The translations under genes and the position numbers were made by a program. A DNA stretch of 45,256 nt from Candidatus Cacconaster equi. Its GTDB lineage: Bacteria > Bacteroidota > Bacteroidia > Bacteroidales > UBA932. Under the pieces are notes generated by a model. That model was not told the origin of the DNA, did not search any database, and saw nothing but the letters and a program-made list of their open reading frames with translations. Every line of letters begins with the position of its first letter. Position 1 is the first letter of the stretch. Below are positions 42,361-45,256 of this stretch, piece after piece. The stretch is from the NCBI GenBank assembly GCA_018065895.1, contig JAGHSK010000004.1, positions 1 to 45,256 on the forward strand, written 5' to 3'.

Positions 42361-43877
42361 AACAGCCCCGGTTTGCCGGGGTTCCTATGGGTCAGTTCAA
42401 AGCCCCAGATGTAGAACGTTGCAGGGAAGTGGTCTAGACCGTAAAGCGTCCTCATCCTGACATTTTCGTTGTTGCCGCTGTCATGCAGGTTTCTGTACAG
42501 GGTCTCGTTGATGTTGTAAGGCATAAACGTGTCGCCCTTCGAACAGAATATCAAGAGCGGAGTCTTGGGCGCATATCCGTCGATGAGCGAGTTCTCTCCC
42601 AAAGCGCGCATAAGGGCCTGCCACTCCTTGCAGTTCTTGTCAAGTGTCCCGTCTTCGTTGAAAAGATTGGGATTAAGTATGTCTGTCAGCTTCTCGAATC
42701 CGTGCAGAATGATTTCAGAGGTGATTCCGGAAGGGAAGGAGACATCGGCCAGCCAGTAGCAGTTGTCGTAGGCATCAAAAAAGGAGAGGCTTCCTTCTGC
42801 GAGTTGCAGCCTTACGGCGCAGAATTCCGGAGAGAAGAAATCTTCCAGTAGAAGTTTCTTTTTTTCTCCCTGCCCGTCGTTGTAGAAGAAATACTCCTTC
42901 GGGGAGTATACTGCGTGGGCCTTATAGGAGCTGTTGATGGTGGCGGCAAGAGCGTCAGGCTTCAGGAAATCCATCTGGATGGAGTTGTCATAATTGTCGA
43001 TGCACTGGTCGTACAGGATACTGTAATCCGCGCTGCCCTCTCCCATAAGCGTGCCTCCAAGACGGATCTTGTCCCTGTTGATGTCCGCATATTGGGGATC
43101 GTTTTCCAGGATCTTCAGCACGGCCAGGGCGCAGGCGCCTCCGTTGCTTATTCCCATATTGTATGTGTGATAGTCGGGAGACAGCTCAAAGTTCAAGTCG
43201 GGATTGTCCTTGAGGACATCCAGAAGTTCAAGCGCTGCAAGCTCTCCGTCGATGGCCTGTCTTGCCTTCAGGTTATGCTCTGCAATCGGGACAAAGGTGC
43301 CCGGTTTTCTCTTGTTGATGCCACCTCCCTGATAAAAAGGAGAGACCACCATATCCCTGAACAGAATGCATCTGGCCTGGGTGACGGTTGCGATGAGTTT
43401 CGTCATCGTGTCTGTCATATTGAACATCGAGTGGCTGAGGGAGATGTTGGAGAAGGTGATTTTCCTCCCGTTCTTGAAGGTAGGGAACGATACCAGCGTG
43501 GAAAGGACGATATCCTCTCCGGCAGCGTCCTTGGAGAGATAACTGACCTGATAGGTCCAGAGAACGAGGTTGAGAAGGGTGTCAGAAGAGCACTCAATCT
43601 CCTCGAAGGCGGGAACACCCTCGGTGCCTTCCATATAGGTGTCCTGAAGAGAAGCCATGGTCGAGTTTGCCTCTTCCAGCGCCAGGGCGGCGGATTTGAC
43701 GCTTACCAGGTCGTAGGAAATCAGCTTCGAAGGCTCGACGACCATCACCCGCTGCTCCTCCTGAACATTTTCGGGCTCTTGTGGCAGAAGAGGTTCGGCT
43801 ATTTCAGCACAAGCGCATACGGCGCAGGACATAACGGCCAGCAAGGCGGCCTTCGTCAATTTGTCAAAACAAGTCAT
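42357..43877 (-). CDS. Lipoprotein alpha/beta hydrolase
   Basis: 506 aa with a lipoprotein-like signal (MTCFDKLTKAALLAVMSCAVCAC; the lipidated Cys is Cys18 or Cys23), so anchored to a membrane, probably facing the periplasm or cell surface. An alpha/beta hydrolase triad can be read: Ser in GISNGGA, Asp in CSKGDTFMPY, and His in GLDHFPAT. The rest resembles secreted lipase/peptidase-type hydrolases with a large lid. Substrate unknown. Its promoter is complete and lies next to the 5' breakpoint of the truncated DUF4886 copy. Its end overlaps the GH3 gene by 4 nt. Confidence 0.8.
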   Translation of the reverse strand: MTCFDKLTKAALLAVMSCAVCACAEIAEPLLPQEPENVQEEQRVMVVEPSKLISYDLVSVKSAALALEEANSTMASLQDTYMEGTEGVPAFEEIECSSDTLLNLVLWTYQVSYLSKDAAGEDIVLSTLVSFPTFKNGRKITFSNISLSHSMFNMTDTMTKLIATVTQARCILFRDMVVSPFYQGGGINKRKPGTFVPIAEHNLKARQAIDGELAALELLDVLKDNPDLNFELSPDYHTYNMGISNGGACALAVLKILENDPQYADINRDKIRLGGTLMGEGSADYSILYDQCIDNYDNSIQMDFLKPDALAATINSSYKAHAVYSPKEYFFYNDGQGEKKKLLLEDFFSPEFCAVRLQLAEGSLSFFDAYDNCYWLADVSFPSGITSEIILHGFEKLTDILNPNLFNEDGTLDKNCKEWQALMRALGENSLIDGYAPKTPLLIFCSKGDTFMPYNINETLYRNLHDSGNNENVRMRTLYGLDHFPATFYIWGFELTHRNPGKPGLF

Positions 43878-43904
43878 ATCTGCATCACACTATTTCCAAT
43901 CACA

Positions 43905-43935
43905 CAAATGTACCAATTTTTCTTTTCATATCAAA
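43905..43935 (-). promoter_or_regulatory. Full promoter of the lipoprotein hydrolase gene
   Basis: On the minus strand TTTG (43935-43932), a 19-nt spacer, and TACATTTG (43912-43905) match the Bacteroidota consensus exactly. Transcription would start near 43898, about 20 nt before the ATG at 43877. Confidence 0.75.
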
Positions 43936-43949
43936 TTCATCTGCCGCAT

Positions 43950-44618
43950 ATGCAGCTTGCAATGCCATTTATCGAAAACAATGAACCGCAATTCCTCGCG
44001 GCTGACTTTATTCTGAAGAATCTTGCATGGAATGAAGGTCACTACCTTGATTTCCGCATCAGCGTATATCCTGGCGCCCGTTTCCGGAACCATCTCATAC
44101 TTGGAAACTCTGTGGTTGTCGTGACTGATGGCGGTTATGAATATGTGATTCTGCAGGATCAGAGCCAGCAGGCCGCCGGTTACGGCCGCGACTCCACTGC
44201 CACCATCAAGGAGCACACTCAGACACTTTCTTCCGTATTCCGGTATTTCTCTCCTGACTGCAAGTTTGTCTATGAGCAGACCTGGGCCTTTGAGAAGGAT
44301 GAGTATGGAGGATTCGGAAGTTTTGAAGAGTTCGACAAGTGTGCTGACAAGGGAGCTGAATCGCTTGCCAAACTTATCCATGGGGAGGTTTCTCCTATTG
44401 CGCAGGCATTCGCCGTTGTAAGGGCGGAGAGACCTGACATTAATCTGTATAGCACTGATTATCACCACCCTGCTGATTTCGGTGCATACCTTAAGGCTTG
44501 CGTGAACTACCTCGTGATGTTCAAGACGCCTTTCGGCGATAACCCTGCGGATTTCGCTCTCAATCCTGAGGTTACCGCATATCTTCGTTCAGTTGCAGAG
44601 AGAGTGGTTTTGAAATAG
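43950..44618 (+). pseudogene. 5'-truncated second copy of the DUF4886-like gene
   Basis: From 43998 on, the frame encodes a close homologue of residues 241-446 of the secreted DUF4886-like protein (ADFILKNLAWNEGHYLDF onward to VAERVVLK) without any indel. The upstream part is missing: no signal peptide, no beta domain, and no GNSFT block with the nucleophile Ser. An ATG at 43950 or 43962 would add only 12-16 unrelated codons (QLAMPFIENN). The remaining part still has HHPAD. With no nucleophile and no export signal it is very likely a remnant, although the reading frame has stayed open and many differences are synonymous. Confidence 0.75.
43998..44618 (+). repeat. 621-bp direct repeat, copy B
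   Basis: This is the partner of 40057-40677, in the same orientation and with the same length to the stop codon. Similarity begins exactly after the codons for GNSFTFVN of the full gene. Identity falls from about 96% in the first 210 nt to about 76% in the next 210 nt. Confidence 0.9.
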
Positions 44619-44922
44619 CGATTCAATTTACAGGCTGTACTGAGAATTGCATTGTCGCCTGTGATTTAATTTTCTTTAAACGATAATTATTGCTAACTTT
44701 GTACCTAATATGGTGGTCTCCGAAACCCCATAAGGCCGACCTGCGGTCAAAAGATTCGACCTCTTCCTCCAGCGACTGGGGAACGTTGAGAGCGGCACAA
44801 GCCGTATCTTACTGATATGCTGCCATATAGTTTCAAACGGAGTGAAACGGCGGCAGGTTTTGTTGTATATATAAATCAGACTTAATATTATTGAACAGAA
44901 GTTCAGTTGGTTTGCCGCGAAG
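44619..44922 (+). promoter_or_regulatory. Promoter and hairpin-rich 5' leader of the UpxY-like gene
   Basis: This 304-nt stretch has no convincing gene. A promoter lies at 44671-44701: TTTC, 19 nt, TAACTTTG (44694-44701). Transcription from about 44708 gives a leader of about 215 nt. It holds at least five short hairpins: GACC/GGTC (44738-44748), CCAG/CTGG (44769-44779), CGGC/GCCG (44793-44804), ATATG/CATAT (44815-44828) and GTTTCA/TGAAAC (44830-44848). A seven-codon ORF (44710-44733, MVVSETP) starts nearly at the predicted start site. An attenuation or antitermination leader is plausible but not shown. Confidence 0.5.
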
Positions 44923-45256
44923 ATGGTTAAGAACCGTCCTCTGGTCAAGAGTATTGTCCAACGTGACGGAGTGAAGACCTACATCGCGCCGGTTGTGTCC
45001 AATATCCTCTTCATCTGCTGCACAAGAAGATACATCGATACTCTGGTCGAATGCTGCCCCGGGTCGCTTTATTTCTACGGCAACCCGGAACGAACCGAAC
45101 CACAGGCCATAAACGAAAGGCAGATGCGCAATTTCATGCTCGTCACTTCCGCTCCCGAGGACAGCCTCATACCCCTCGACGAGGTGGACCGCGAATTCCT
45201 GCAGGGCCAGAAGGTCCGTGTGACCGGAGGCATTTTCGAAGGTGCCGAGGGGGTGG
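44923..45256 (+). CDS. UpxY/NusG-like transcription antiterminator (partial, 3' end outside)
   Basis: Open to the window end. The frame encodes a NusG N-terminal-like domain: WFAAK upstream, then SNILFICCTRRYIDTL, MRNFMLVTSAPEDSLIPLDEVDREFL, and the start of a KOW motif (QGQKVRVTGGIFEGAEGV). In Bacteroidota such UpxY-type proteins head capsule or exopolysaccharide operons and prevent early termination. The first canonical start is ATG at 44923, but homology appears to begin upstream (EQKFSWFAAKM), where the in-frame stretch back to the stop at 44872 holds only non-canonical ATT/ATC codons. The true start is therefore uncertain. The gene continues beyond 45256. Confidence 0.7.
   Translation, partial: MVKNRPLVKSIVQRDGVKTYIAPVVSNILFICCTRRYIDTLVECCPGSLYFYGNPERTEPQAINERQMRNFMLVTSAPEDSLIPLDEVDREFLQGQKVRVTGGIFEGAEGV

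Noticed and set aside
42915-43949. Long plus-strand frame leading into the truncated DUF4886 copy
   Set aside because: This upstream part is antisense to the lipoprotein hydrolase gene. Only the portion from about 43998 has homology, so the large frame is chance read-through.
44630-44662. ACAGGC/GCCTGT stem after the truncated DUF4886 copy as terminator
   Set aside because: The stem has only 6 bp with a 21-nt loop and a broken T-run, which is too weak to call.
44640-44922. Invertible promoter as in Bacteroides capsule loci
   Set aside because: I looked for inverted repeats flanking the promoter at 44671-44701 and found only short local hairpins, and no invertase gene is in the window.
44676-44948. 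90-codon minus-strand frame
   Set aside because: It overlaps the promoter and leader of the UpxY-like gene, shows no signal or motif and no promoter.
1-45256. CRISPR array, insertion sequence or prophage
   Set aside because: No regularly spaced repeats, transposase, integrase or structural phage genes are visible. The phage-type domain at 13904 stands alone.

Overview
The window looks like chromosomal DNA of a member of the Bacteroidota, probably order Bacteroidales. Three things support this. Many genes are preceded by the Bacteroidota-type sigma promoter (TAnnTTTG at -7, in four places with TTTG exactly 19 nt upstream). The gene families are typical: GGGtGRT protein, BACON-type lipoprotein, THUMP-like methyltransferase, UpxY-like antiterminator, a DPP-IV-like S9 peptidase and a CstA-type transporter. 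Genes are packed tightly, with 1-4 nt stop/start overlaps. No integrase, transposase, plasmid gene or CRISPR array is visible. I cannot name the genus.

Layout. 0.1-6.6 kb: a small secreted unknown, an FHS-type MFS permease, a three-gene operon (secreted NUC1-type nuclease, secreted unknown, PhzF-fold enzyme), tRNA-Lys(CTT) with a bidirectional terminator, and a BACON lipoprotein. 6.6-10.4 kb: an ABCG-like ATPase/permease followed by a lipoprotein gene. 10.5-14.7 kb: methylmalonyl-CoA decarboxylase (scpB), a P1/S58 peptidase, a CstA-type transporter, and an orphan domain related to phage Vsr/homing-endonuclease proteins. 14.7-25.6 kb (minus strand): a six-gene operon in the order amidase, uvrB, RelA-like (p)ppGpp synthetase, uvrA, tandem GNAT-like protein, HerA/YjgR-like ATPase. 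The synthetase overlaps uvrB by 4 nt and uvrA by 44 nt, lacks the C-terminal ACT domain and has a degenerate hydrolase site. 25.7-28.0 kb: a NifU/IscU-like scaffold with its GGGtGRT partner, then luxS.

28.06-42.36 kb (plus strand): ten genes with gaps of at most 24 nt: dapF, a HAMP-only membrane sensor, trkH, a RecD-like helicase, a YugP-type peptidase, a DPP-IV-like peptidase, a phosphohexomutase, a THUMP-like methyltransferase fused to folC, a secreted DUF4886/SGNH hydrolase, and a GH3-family acyl-adenylating enzyme. A convergent lipoprotein alpha/beta hydrolase follows, then a 5'-truncated second copy of the DUF4886 gene. The GH3 and lipoprotein-hydrolase genes are therefore bracketed by a 621-bp direct repeat. 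The repeat is about 96% identical over its first third and about 76% over the following 210 nt, which suggests gene conversion. The window ends in a NusG/UpxY-like gene behind a 215-nt hairpin-rich leader, so a surface polysaccharide locus may follow.

Most interesting points: the DUF4886-GH3-hydrolase cassette with its repeat, the uvrB-relA-uvrA operon with a truncated synthetase, the THUMP-like/FolC fusion with its suspicious A5 junction, the HAMP sensor coupled to TrkH, and the structured leader of the UpxY-like gene.
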